Below the pieces are notes generated by a model. The model made no database searches. It was not told the origin of the DNA and saw nothing but the letters and a program-made list of their open reading frames with translations. Made by a program: the position numbers and the translations under genes. A stretch of DNA of 64,000 nucleotides from Salegentibacter salinarum (GTDB lineage Bacteria > Bacteroidota > Bacteroidia > Flavobacteriales > Flavobacteriaceae), in the NCBI RefSeq assembly GCF_900168115.1, contig NZ_FUZC01000005.1, positions 186,001-250,000 on the forward strand, in the 5' to 3' direction. How positions within the stretch are numbered: position 1 is the stretch's first letter; each line of letters begins with the position of its first letter. Below are positions 36,048-45,307 of this stretch, piece by piece.

Positions 36048-36891
36048 AGTAGTATAGTCTTAGCTAATAAATTATCCCAAAACAAAGTTGCGAGATATCA
36101 TTCTAATTTAATATAGCAAGTAAATATAATTTTAAAAGTTGACATATTTAAACCTGAATATCATTAGAAAATATCAAATTTGTCTTAAAAAAGCAGAAGA
36201 TATTAGCCCAACCAGCCATTCCGGTCCAGACTTCTATACTGAATAGCTTCACTAATATGATTTCCTTTCATATTTTCTGAATTTTCTAAATCGGCAATTG
36301 TTCTGGAAACTTTAAGAATACGAGCGTAAGTGCGAGCCGATAGGTTTAAACGCACCATCGCCGTTTTTAACAATGCTTTGGAAGCATCATCTCATGCACA
36401 AAACTTACGAATTTGCCTCTCGCTCATTTGCGCATGTAACCCGTTTTCTAATTTCTACACTGCTTTCTAAACGGCGTTCTTCGCTTAGCTTTTCAAAAGG
36501 AACGGGAGTGACTTCAATATGAATATCTATACTGTCTAACATCGGGCCGCTAATTTTACTCAAATATTCCTGCATTTCTGCCAGAAGAAGTTGCGGGAGC
36601 ATCGGGATCATTAAAATAACCACTGGGGCTGGGATACATACTCGCTACCAGTATAAAACTGGAAGGATAAGTTACTGTAAACTTAGCCCGGGAAATGGTT
36701 ACTTCACGATCTTCTAAAGTTTTACACATTACTTCTAAAACACCCCGCTTAAATTCAGGTAATTCATCCAGACACTGGACGCCGTTGTGCGATAAAGAAA
36801 TTTCTCCCGGTTGCGGATAAGCCCCACCGCCGACTAAAGCGAAGTCTGTTATCGTGATGAATGTAACAGTTGAAGTGAATTCAACGCAATA

Positions 36892-36914
36892 AAAAACCCT
36901 CCTAATAGAGGGCT
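36892..36914 (-). terminator. Rho-independent terminator behind the first small ORF
   Basis: Read on the minus strand, CCCTC and GAGGG pair around TATTAG and are followed by six T residues. It lies about 17 bases past the stop of the small ORF at 36931-37044, which supports that ORF being an expressed unit. Confidence 0.75.
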
Positions 36915-36930
36915 TCATGTTTTCAATGAT

Positions 36931-37044
36931 TTAGTACCGACTTCTGATGTCTTTGTATAGTCCGTAAAGGATAAAGTATGCAGTACCTGCAGCTGTTATA
37001 CCTTTAGCTAACTTTTCAAAATCACTTTGTGTTAATTTGTCCAT
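36931..37044 (-). CDS. Small hydrophobic peptide ORF (37 aa) in the comM insert
   Basis: ATG at 37044, TAA at 36931-36933. The peptide begins MDKLTQSDFEKLAKG and continues ITAAGTAYFILYGLYKDI, ending RSRY. It has a charged, amphipathic first half, then a hydrophobic stretch of about 14 residues with small residues (G, A, T) and aromatic residues, and a basic tail. This looks like a small membrane-active or membrane-inserted peptide. No family is recognised. A terminator directly follows. No export or modification genes are nearby, so calling it a bacteriocin would be a guess. Confidence 0.45.
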   Translation of the reverse strand: MDKLTQSDFEKLAKGITAAGTAYFILYGLYKDIRSRY

Positions 37045-37104
37045 GACATAAAATTTAAATGAATAAAAATTTTTACAAGAACATAAACAACATTAAAAAA
37101 ATTA

Positions 37105-37146
37105 AAATTAGCTCCAATAAGAGCTCAAAGCCATGCGGCTTTTACA
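37105..37146 (-). terminator. Candidate terminator between the two small ORFs
   Basis: On the minus strand, AGCTC and GAGCT pair around TTATTG and are followed by AATTTTAATTTTTTT. A second hairpin AAAGCC/GGCTTT sits just before it. It could end a transcript from the small ORF at 37378-37491. Confidence 0.45.
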
Positions 37147-37377
37147 AAAATAAAAAATTATATCCTTAGATTCCATAAATATTTGTTAATTCAAACTCCA
37201 ACTAAATTATCATATATGTAGATAATACCCCTATCTAAGAAAATAAGGAAAAACATAACCTCTTGGAAAACCTCATGGATATACCACCGTTAAGAGCATA
37301 TTGCATAAATCGTAAGGATTTTTTTATATGAGGTTCGAATGATGAGAAATATTCTAATCCTACTCCCTTGAAAGGTG

Positions 37378-37491
37378 TTATGCGCGGCGGGTTCTATCGC
37401 AATCAGCTATGGTCTCTCCACAATCGCATTCTTGACTGTGTTGCGTTTCACTTTCCCAAGCTTTACGTTGGTTTAATAATTGTCTTTTCAT
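37378..37491 (-). CDS. Small Cys-containing peptide ORF (37 aa) in the comM insert
   Basis: ATG at 37491, TAA at 37378-37380. The peptide starts MKRQLLNQRKAWESETQ, followed by HSQECDCGETIADCDRTRRA, giving Cys22, Cys24 and Cys31 in an acidic segment after a basic head. The DNA is markedly less AT-rich than its flanks, which argues for coding. The layout resembles a leader plus Cys-rich core, but no maturation enzyme is present. Function unknown. Confidence 0.4.
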   Translation of the reverse strand: MKRQLLNQRKAWESETQHSQECDCGETIADCDRTRRA

Positions 37492-38537
37492 TGTTTTTAT
37501 TTTAAACAGTTAATTAATAAAATATATTATTGTTGGAAATAGTCCATTGTTAATATAACGATTTTTTATTTTTAAAGAGGGTAAAAAAAGTAATAAAAAA
37601 CGAGGTAAAAAAAGAGAATCAAGACCAACCACCCATTATACTACACTAACATCGGAGATTGTATGGTGCGTACTCCTAAATGGCCTTTAAGACATTAAAC
37701 CTACGTTTTCTTTTACTCGGCCAACCACACAATGAATTTTAGTAGTTTCCAGGGATTCGTGTAAAGTCATTGGTGTAAAATACTCGGCAGGCGTTTTGCC
37801 AGCATCGTTTCCCCGGCTCCCGGCGGACCAATTAAGTTAATATAGTGTCCACCTGCTGCGGCAATTTCCATACAGCGTTTTATAGAACCCTAGTCTTTAA
37901 CATCGGCAAAATCGTGTTCGGGATGATCCAGGTTTTTGTAGAATTGTTCGCGGGTATTAATTATGGTTTGTTCTATTGCCTCACCCTTATCGAAGAAATT
38001 GATAACTTCTGTGATATTTTCTAAGCCATAAACTTCAAGACCGCTTACAATAGCTGTTTATTTGGCGTTCTGCTTCGGACGTATAAATTCTTTAAAACCT
38101 CCTTCTTTGGCTTTAATGGCTATGGGCAAAGCGCCCTTTATGGGTTGTAAGCTTCCGTCTAGCGAAAGCTCACCCATAATAATATATTCTGAAATATTTT
38201 CAGCTTTAATTTGGCCTGAAGCGGCCAGAATTCCAAGGCTTAAACTAAGATCGTAAGCCGAACCTTTTTTTCTAAAGATCAGCCGGCGCCATATTGACGA
38301 TTATCTTTTAACCCGGAAATTTATAGCCGTTATAATGTAGCGCGGCTGCAATACTAAAACTACTTTCCCTCACTGCATTACCGGGAAGTCCCATTAAGTG
38401 ATATCCAATGCAGGTTGCTACATTTACCTCTATGGTAATTGTAGTTGCCTCTACCCCAAATACGGCCCTTTCACAAACCATTATAAACATTTAAGTGTAA
38501 ATTTCTTAAATGTATTAAAATTTATGAAACACAGTAA

Positions 38538-39398
38538 TTAATTAGGTGCAAGTACATCTTTTCTATAGTATTCTATTAAGGCATCAATTGGTCTACGCAC
38601 AATATTTCCTATTTCTATCCCGTAAGGCTGGGCTACTGCACGAATAATATCTTCACTAAAATAAGCGATGGTACCAATAAAATGCACCGGTGTATTTTGG
38701 GCTTGCTTGTAACACATTACACGGGAATGCATAAAATCTGTAATTCCTTCGTGTACTAATTTGTAGAAATAACCATTGCGTTCGTTAGAGAAAATAAATT
38801 CAGCAAAAGAAGCGAGATAGGTATTTGGATTCTCTTTACGATAAAGATTTTTCTTAATCTCGTCGGACTCCATATTGTATAACTTACCAAATTCCTCGGC
38901 AAGTTCAGGAGGCATTCTTTTGTAATAATAATCTCTAATTAGTCTTTTTCCGAAGTAATTTCCACTGGCTTCATCCATAAGAATATAACCAAGGGAATGT
39001 ACGGCCTGGTGGATATCCTTGCCATCAAAATAACAACTATTAGAACCTGTACCAAGAATACATACAATTCCCGGCTCTGTAGTGGCGGCGTAAACCGCGG
39101 CTACCATATCTTCCAGAATTATAACTTCTTCTACATTGGTAAAGAAATTTGTAAAAATTCCTTCCAGTAATTTTCTAGGCGTTTCGGTACCACAACCGGC
39201 GCCGTAAAAATGCACGCGTTCTACTTTGTCTTTTATTTCTTTTAAATCGGCATTTTCTTCAATGCGTTGTTCCAGTATTACCTCAGGAAATACTGCCGGA
39301 TTTAATCCTTTGGTGCGGGTTCTAAGTAATTCTTCACCCGTTGCACTAAGTAAAATCCAATCACATTTTGTAGAGCCACCGTCCGCTATTAATATCAT
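38538..39398 (-). CDS. BadF/BadG-family sugar kinase (N-acetylglucosamine-kinase-like)
   Basis: ASKHA-fold kinase of 286 residues. The phosphate-1 loop is LIADGGSTKCDWILL at the N-terminus, and CILGTGSNSCYFDG near residue 113 is the second phosphate loop; EASGNYFGKRLIRDYY is typical of NAGK-like members. It is predicted to phosphorylate an amino sugar or hexose in the cytoplasm; the exact sugar is not certain. It lies after gapA on the same strand but is separated by a terminator-like structure. Confidence 0.85.
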   Translation of the reverse strand: MILIADGGSTKCDWILLSATGEELLRTRTKGLNPAVFPEVILEQRIEENADLKEIKDKVERVHFYGAGCGTETPRKLLEGIFTNFFTNVEEVIILEDMVAAVYAATTEPGIVCILGTGSNSCYFDGKDIHQAVHSLGYILMDEASGNYFGKRLIRDYYYKRMPPELAEEFGKLYNMESDEIKKNLYRKENPNTYLASFAEFIFSNERNGYFYKLVHEGITDFMHSRVMCYKQAQNTPVHFIGTIAYFSEDIIRAVAQPYGIEIGNIVRRPIDALIEYYRKDVLAPN

Positions 39399-39424
39399 GT
39401 GTGTGTGAATATGGTTTAATTAAA

Positions 39425-39481
39425 AAGCCTGAGGAAAGCGCTAAAGATTAAAATAATCTAAGCGTAGCTTTCTTCAGGCTC
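39425..39481 (-). terminator. Extended terminator hairpin after gapA
   Basis: Arms AGCCTGAGGAAAGC and GCTTTCTTCAGGCT pair over 14 positions (one G-T) around an inner GATTA/TAATC stem. On the minus strand it ends in GGCTTTTTAATT, so it should end the pfkA-gapA transcript. Its A/T flanks could work in both directions. Confidence 0.8.
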
Positions 39482-39493
39482 TAAAATAAAATA

Positions 39494-40495
<1,002 letters not shown>

Positions 40496-40510
40496 TTAAA
40501 TTTTAAAAAT

Positions 40511-41497
40511 TTACACTGAAGTGATGTTTGCCACCCTTCTTAATTCCTGATCAAATTCCCTGTCTTCTTTTAAAGCAGTTTCCAAAGGCACGTGTACCAC
40601 TTTTTGGTGGTGCACGCCTAACATGATATTGGTTTTACCATCGGTTAATGCTTCAACCGCACCAACACCAAGCTTACTGGCCAGAACACGATCAAAACAA
40701 CTTGGAGAACCTCCTCTTTGAATATGACCCAATACAGAGACTTTAATGTCATATTCTTCGTGGCTTTGCGAAATAAATTCAGCTAACTGAAAAATATTTT
40801 TTCCGCTCTTTTCCCCTTCAGCCACCACGATAATGCTGGAGGTTTTTCCGGATTTTTTACTTTTTTCCAAAGAATCCATCATACGCTGAATTCCCTGGTC
40901 TTCTTCCGGAAGCAATATTTCTTCGGCTCCTGCACCAATACCACTATTTAAAGCAATATCGCCTGCATCCCGACCCATAACTTCAATTAAGAACAATCGG
41001 TTATGAGAACTCGCGGTATCCCGAATTTTATCTATGGCTTCTACCACCGTATTTAAAGCGGTGTCGTAACCAAGGGTATAATCGGTACCGTTAATATCGT
41101 TATCTATTGTTGCGGGAATTCCCACAATTGGAAAGTTAAACTCGTTGTTAAAATAAAGGCCACCGGTAAAAGTTCCATCTCCTCCTATTGCAACCAAAGC
41201 ATCTATACCGGCATCGATAAGATTTTTATGAGCTTTTGCCCTTCCTTCTTTGGTTTTAAATTCTTCAGATCGGGAAGATTTTAAAAAAGTACCTCCTTTA
41301 TTAATGATGTTTCTAACAGATCTTGCGGTAAGTGGTTCAAAATCTGCTTCTATAAGTCCTTGAAACCCGCGGTAAACACCCACACATTCCAGATTATAAT
41401 ATGAACAGGATCTAACAACCGCCCTTATAGCGGCGTTCATTCCGGGTGCATCACCCCCAGATGTTAAGACTGCAATTTTATTAATTTTTTTCGCCAT
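40511..41497 (-). CDS. pfkA: 6-phosphofructokinase
   Basis: ATP-dependent PfkA of 328 residues. It shows LTSGGDAPGMNAAIRAVVR (ATP site), AIGGDGTFTGGLYF with the Gly-Gly-Asp-Gly core, and the catalytic PATIDNDINGTDYTLG. The Gly after GGD in GGDGT is the form that uses ATP rather than pyrophosphate. It heads the pfkA-gapA pair. A LacI-type palindrome lies about 50 bases upstream, which suggests joint control with the maltose locus. Confidence 0.97.
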   Translation of the reverse strand: MAKKINKIAVLTSGGDAPGMNAAIRAVVRSCSYYNLECVGVYRGFQGLIEADFEPLTARSVRNIINKGGTFLKSSRSEEFKTKEGRAKAHKNLIDAGIDALVAIGGDGTFTGGLYFNNEFNFPIVGIPATIDNDINGTDYTLGYDTALNTVVEAIDKIRDTASSHNRLFLIEVMGRDAGDIALNSGIGAGAEEILLPEEDQGIQRMMDSLEKSKKSGKTSSIIVVAEGEKSGKNIFQLAEFISQSHEEYDIKVSVLGHIQRGGSPSCFDRVLASKLGVGAVEALTDGKTNIMLGVHHQKVVHVPLETALKEDREFDQELRRVANITSV

Positions 41498-41548
41498 TAG
41501 GCCAAATCTATTTTAATTCTACAATATAACCTAATTTCCTAAAAAACT

Positions 41549-41558
41549 AAAACGTTTT
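41549..41558. promoter_or_regulatory. Candidate LacI-type operator upstream of pfkA
   Basis: AAAACGTTTT is a perfect 10-base palindrome with a central CG. It shares the AAACGTTT core with the palindrome at 51081-51090 next to the LacI-family regulator. Chance occurrence of such a short AT-rich palindrome is possible. Confidence 0.4.
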
Positions 41559-41573
41559 CGGTTAATAACTAAC

Positions 41574-41604
41574 AAAAACAGCCCTTTCGAGAGGGCTGTT
41601 TTTA
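41574..41604. terminator. Bidirectional rho-independent terminator between the amylase gene and pfkA
   Basis: AAAACAGCCCT and AGGGCTGTTTT form a perfect stem flanked by A-runs and T-runs, so it can work on either strand. On the minus strand it ends the maltose-gene transcript before pfkA. Confidence 0.85.
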
Positions 41605-41621
41605 GTTTTTTAGTAAAAATC

Positions 41622-43058
41622 TTAGTTATTTATTAAGATAAAGTACTGCCAGGGTTCCAAATCTATATTTTTATCTTCAGAAATTTCTATGGTTTCACCA
41701 GATAAATAGTCTTCAAAACTTCCGTTTAACTGAATGCTGAAACTAGTCTTTTCATCGTTCATATTAGCGATGTAAATCAACTCAGCACCATCTTTTTCCC
41801 TTTTAAAGGCTAAAACTTTTTCTTCTTCTGAAGTATCAATATTTTCATAAGAAGCAGCTTCCTTTGCACCGTGCAGGGCTTTGTTTTCGTTTTTCAATTT
41901 TCCGAGTTTTTCCAGTAAAGGCCAAACTTTTCCTTTTTCCTTCGGAATAGTATCTTTTTCGAAGAATAAAAGTCTTTTATCCATATCATACTCCTGCCCG
42001 CTGTAAATTAGCGGCATTCCCGGTAAAGTATAAGTAAGAGCCATCATAGTTTCTGAAGCATCTCCCATTCTTTCCTTCACCGTCCCGTTCCAGGAATTCT
42101 CATCGTGGTTGGTTACGAAATTCATTAAATAATCGTCATCTTGATAGGTAGTATCTATTTTCTGCATATACTCATCCCAATCTTCGGCAGTTTGCTTGCC
42201 CTGCGCAATTTCGTTCATAATATGGTGGCCTTCCCAATTATAACCCATATCGAAAGCATTTTCAAAAAGATCCTTGTCTTCTGACTCGGCTAACATGAAA
42301 ACCGGTTTGATATCTTTTAGTTGCGGAACAATACCTTCCCAGAATTCGGTAGGCACTTCCCCGGCAACATCAGCTCTAAAACCGTCTACATCATATTTCT
42401 CTACCCAAAACTTCATTTCTTCACCCATAGCTTTGTGAAGCTCTTGGTTTTCAAAATTTAAATGAGCAACATCTGTCCATCCCCAGGATTCTCCGGTTGC
42501 AGGGTTTATAGGATCTGTAACTTCCCCGTCTTCATTTTTATGATAATATTCAGGCTTTTCCTCAATCCATTTATGGTCCCAACCGGTATGGTTAGCAACC
42601 CAATCCAGGATTACGTACATATCATTTTCATGAGCGGTTTCAACGAGTTCTTCAAAATCTTCAAAGTTCCCGAATTCAGGATTTACTTCGGTATAGTCTG
42701 AAATCGCGTAATAACTTCCCAGGTATTTTTTTCGTTCTTCCGGATCTTCAATATCTTCTACTGAAAGATCTCCTGTGGCTTTTCTATTTTTCATAGAAAT
42801 AGGGTAAATAGGCATCAACCAAATCACTTTTACCCCAAGTTCTTTTAACTGCGGAATATCTTTGGTAAAGGCATCAAAAGTTCCTTCTTGAGAATATTGG
42901 CGAATATTAGCTTCATAAATCACCGCCGATTCCAGGGCTTCGTTAGATACAGGATCTATGTTTTGCTTTTCTTCTTGTTCCGGCTGTTCTTGTTTTTCGT
43001 TCTCTTTACAGGAAAACAGGGCTGTAAAGGCCAGCAGCATTATTAATGTTTTTTTCAT
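41622..43058 (-). CDS. GH13 alpha-amylase-family lipoprotein
   Basis: A 478-residue starch/maltodextrin hydrolase with a lipoprotein signal (LLAFTALFSC, Cys17) and a Glu/Gln-rich linker, so it is membrane-anchored outside the cytoplasm. GH13 motifs: DWVANHTGWD (152-161), GFRADVAGE with nucleophile Asp230, acid/base Glu258 in MLAESED, and NHDE (Asp319). It has a TIM barrel and a short C-terminal beta domain. It is the last gene of the minus-strand maltose group; a family A repeat separates it from the other GH13 gene. Confidence 0.92.
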   Translation of the reverse strand: MKKTLIMLLAFTALFSCKENEKQEQPEQEEKQNIDPVSNEALESAVIYEANIRQYSQEGTFDAFTKDIPQLKELGVKVIWLMPIYPISMKNRKATGDLSVEDIEDPEERKKYLGSYYAISDYTEVNPEFGNFEDFEELVETAHENDMYVILDWVANHTGWDHKWIEEKPEYYHKNEDGEVTDPINPATGESWGWTDVAHLNFENQELHKAMGEEMKFWVEKYDVDGFRADVAGEVPTEFWEGIVPQLKDIKPVFMLAESEDKDLFENAFDMGYNWEGHHIMNEIAQGKQTAEDWDEYMQKIDTTYQDDDYLMNFVTNHDENSWNGTVKERMGDASETMMALTYTLPGMPLIYSGQEYDMDKRLLFFEKDTIPKEKGKVWPLLEKLGKLKNENKALHGAKEAASYENIDTSEEEKVLAFKREKDGAELIYIANMNDEKTSFSIQLNGSFEDYLSGETIEISEDKNIDLEPWQYFILINN

Positions 43059-43107
43059 TTGTTTTATTTTAGTTGCTATTTGATTTTTCTGTTAGTCTTT
43101 CTTTAAA

Positions 43108-43225
43108 CGTCATCCTAAACTTATCTCAGGATCTAACATGATTAAAATTACATCTCATATTAGAACCCCGAAGTAAATTCGGGATAAAGTCTGAAACAAT
43201 CCCGAAGTTTCGGGACAGATTGACG
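43108..43225. repeat. Family A repeat with enlarged interior (between the GH13 genes)
   Basis: The left arm is CGTCATCCTAAACTTATCTC and the right part is the hybrid subtype ATCCCGAAGTTTCGGGACAG plus TTGACG. The interior carries another small palindrome (CCCCGAAGTAAATTCGGG). Confidence 0.75.
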
Positions 43226-43244
43226 AAGACTAGAGTTTTTAATT

Positions 43245-45101
43245 TTACTGCATTTTAGTAGTAAAAAAGTAAACGCCTTCTTCCGGTAATTCCAAAGAAT
43301 CCTCCCATTGAAAAGGTTCTTCGGAAATAAGGTTTTTAAAGCTTTTTCCTTCTAAATTTAGTTCGCTGAACCGTTCTAAATCCAGTGTAACCGATTCTTC
43401 ATTTTTATTAAGAATAAGTACCACAACCTCATCGCCTGATTTTCGACTAATTAAATACGTCCCGTCTTCAGGTGCGAAATGTTTGGTTTCACCGGAGTGG
43501 ATAGCATCGCTGTTTTTGCGATAATTCATTAATTTTTTAACGAATTCCTGCATACCAGTCTTTTCTTCGGAAAGTCCTTCACCGGTAAATGCATTCACTT
43601 CGCTATCGTCCCAACCACCAGGGAATTCAGTTCTAATAAGTCCGTGGTCACCGGGATTTGCGGTATCATCCATTAAGATTTCGGTTCCGTAGTACATCTG
43701 GAAAATCCTTGGTAAAACCGACATATAAGCGATGGTCATCTTAGTTTTAGCCACATCTTCTCCAAGTTGGGTATAGATTCGGCTTTTATCGTGATTATCT
43801 GGGAAGATCATAATATTTTCAGGATCGGCATAGGCAAAATCATTGGCCAAAGCTTCATAGATTTCAACCAGTCCGGTTCCCCAGGTTTCTTCGGCTTTTA
43901 AACCAGTTACAATCTTTTCCTGCATCGCGAAATCCATCGTCGATTTAAGGTTAGAATCATAACCATTATCCACGCCATCCTGCCAGTATCGAATAAGCAA
44001 CGGGTTCAAACTCCACTCCTCACCTACTATATTAAAGTTTGGGTACTCAGTCATAATTGCGCCGGCCCACTCGCTCATAAATTGCTTATCGGGATAAGGG
44101 TAAGTATCTTGCCGAATTCCGCCTAAACCTAGAGTTTCTATCCACCAAATACTATTCTGAATTAGGTATTTGGCCATAAACGGATTTTCCTGATTTAAGT
44201 CGGGCATGGTTTCTACAAACCAGCCTTCGGTCATTCCTTTTTTATCAGTTTCTGAAGCGTATAAATCCTGGTTGGTTGTTCTACGGTGGTTGGAATATAC
44301 CAGATCTTCGCCATTTTCAAACTTCTCCTGAAAGTTGATCCAATTGTCAAAAGGTAAATCGTCCATCCACCAGTGCTCTACGCCTGCGTGGTTAGCTACC
44401 TGGTCCATCACCAGTTTTATTCCGCGCTCAGCAGCTTTATCGGCCAGTTCCCTGTATTCTTCTAAAGTTCCAAATCGCGGATCAACTTTATAAAAATCGG
44501 TCATTGCGTAACCGTGGTAAGAACCCGATTTCATATCGTTGATCACTAAAGGTGAAGGCCAAATCGCGGTAAAACCCATTTCATCTATATAATCTAAATG
44601 ACTGATAATGCCTCGAATATCTCCACCATGACGACCATAATCGTCCTGACGATCTATGGTTTTTTCATTTAAGTAATCAAAACTGTCATTAGATTTATCA
44701 CCGTTGGCAAAACGATCGGGAGTGATTAAATAAATCGCGTCAGAATTGTCGAAACCAACGTATTCTGAAGCAGGTTTTTCTCGTTCTTTCAGCTCATATT
44801 TATATACTTCTTCTGAACCATTTTCCAGCTCAAAAGTGATATCAAAAGTTCCAGCTTGGGCCTGCCCGATTTGCAAATCGATAAACAGGTAATTCGGACT
44901 ATCGGCTTTTTTTACATTTTCAATGCTTACTCCGGGATAATCGATCTTTGGAGTGGCATTTCCAATATGCTCCCCGTAAACCATTAACTGGAGTTCGGAT
45001 TCTTCAAAACCCGTCCACCAGTTTGGTGGCTCTATGCGTTCAATTTGCGCAAAACCGGTAAAACCGGCAAAGAGCATTAAGGTGATTAGTATTTTTTTCA
45101 T
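43245..45101 (-). CDS. Secreted GH13 neopullulanase/cyclomaltodextrinase-like enzyme (SusA type)
   Basis: A 618-residue enzyme with a signal peptide (LMLFAGFTGFA, then Q), so it is probably periplasmic. Residues about 20-110 form the N-terminal cyclomaltodextrinase beta domain, then comes the GH13 barrel with DQVANHAG (233-240), GGIRQDTY with nucleophile Asp332, IVGEEW with acid/base Glu361, and FPDNHDKSR. The C-terminal beta domain carries LISRKSGDEVVVLILNKNEE. Expected action: cutting imported maltooligosaccharides into maltose and glucose for transport inward. It follows the GH65 gene after a family A repeat. Confidence 0.92.
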   Translation of the reverse strand: MKKILITLMLFAGFTGFAQIERIEPPNWWTGFEESELQLMVYGEHIGNATPKIDYPGVSIENVKKADSPNYLFIDLQIGQAQAGTFDITFELENGSEEVYKYELKEREKPASEYVGFDNSDAIYLITPDRFANGDKSNDSFDYLNEKTIDRQDDYGRHGGDIRGIISHLDYIDEMGFTAIWPSPLVINDMKSGSYHGYAMTDFYKVDPRFGTLEEYRELADKAAERGIKLVMDQVANHAGVEHWWMDDLPFDNWINFQEKFENGEDLVYSNHRRTTNQDLYASETDKKGMTEGWFVETMPDLNQENPFMAKYLIQNSIWWIETLGLGGIRQDTYPYPDKQFMSEWAGAIMTEYPNFNIVGEEWSLNPLLIRYWQDGVDNGYDSNLKSTMDFAMQEKIVTGLKAEETWGTGLVEIYEALANDFAYADPENIMIFPDNHDKSRIYTQLGEDVAKTKMTIAYMSVLPRIFQMYYGTEILMDDTANPGDHGLIRTEFPGGWDDSEVNAFTGEGLSEEKTGMQEFVKKLMNYRKNSDAIHSGETKHFAPEDGTYLISRKSGDEVVVLILNKNEESVTLDLERFSELNLEGKSFKNLISEEPFQWEDSLELPEEGVYFFTTKMQ

Positions 45102-45138
45102 GATTATTTATTTAAAAAATGATATGTTGAAAATTGTT

Positions 45139-45217
45139 CGTCAAGCTGAACTTGATTCAGCTTCTAACATTTTTCGATAATTAACTTATTAGATCCTGAA
45201 TCAAGTTCAAGATGACG
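45139..45217. repeat. Family A inverted repeat (GH65-GH13 gap)
   Basis: The left arm is CGTCAAGCTGAACTTGATTC and the right arm GATCCTGAATCAAGTTCAAG followed by ATGACG. A further decayed hybrid arm lies at about 45265-45303. Confidence 0.75.
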
Positions 45218-45307
45218 GTAAATATCCAAAGCAACGAATTATATCTCCGTATAAATTTCGGAGCAAGCTCTCAAACGATTCTGAAGCTTCGGGACCGATT
45301 ACCGTAA

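Larger units (their letters stand above)
36865..37635. other. About 0.77-kb insert within the comM remnant
   Basis: Homology to comM stops near 37635 (after a decayed HHTISDV segment) and resumes near 36865 at [10 protein letters not shown]. The same protein position, ISD(V/F)xxV, is thus present on both sides, suggesting a duplicated target or attachment site, now diverged. The insert is very AT-rich and has no transposase or integrase. It carries two 37-codon ORFs on the minus strand, a strong terminator and a second hairpin. It may be the remainder of a larger element. Confidence 0.6.
36203..38490 (-). pseudogene. comM: Broken yifB/comM (Mg-chelatase-family ATPase), interrupted by an insert
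   Basis: Remnant of the YifB/ComM branch-migration helicase used in natural transformation. The N-terminus lies at 38308-38490 (VFGVEATTITIEVNVATCIG), the ATP-binding region at about 37740-38300, the central [20 protein letters not shown] at about 36810-36870, and the C-terminus [13 protein letters not shown] ends at 36203. Defects: in-frame stops after YKFPG, after APADL, before GSIKR and before RPFR; several frameshifts; loss of about 15-20 residues near 36420; Walker A changed to GPPGAGET (Lys to Glu); and an insert between about 36865 and 37635. Confidence 0.9.

Noticed and set aside
36405-36918. Two separate small proteins matching Mg-chelatase-family segments
   Set aside because: They are out-of-frame pieces of one decayed yifB/comM gene and should not be annotated as genes.
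38062-38256. Plus-strand ORF in the comM remnant
   Set aside because: Antisense reading of the decayed comM N-terminal region, whose minus-strand reading still matches the family.
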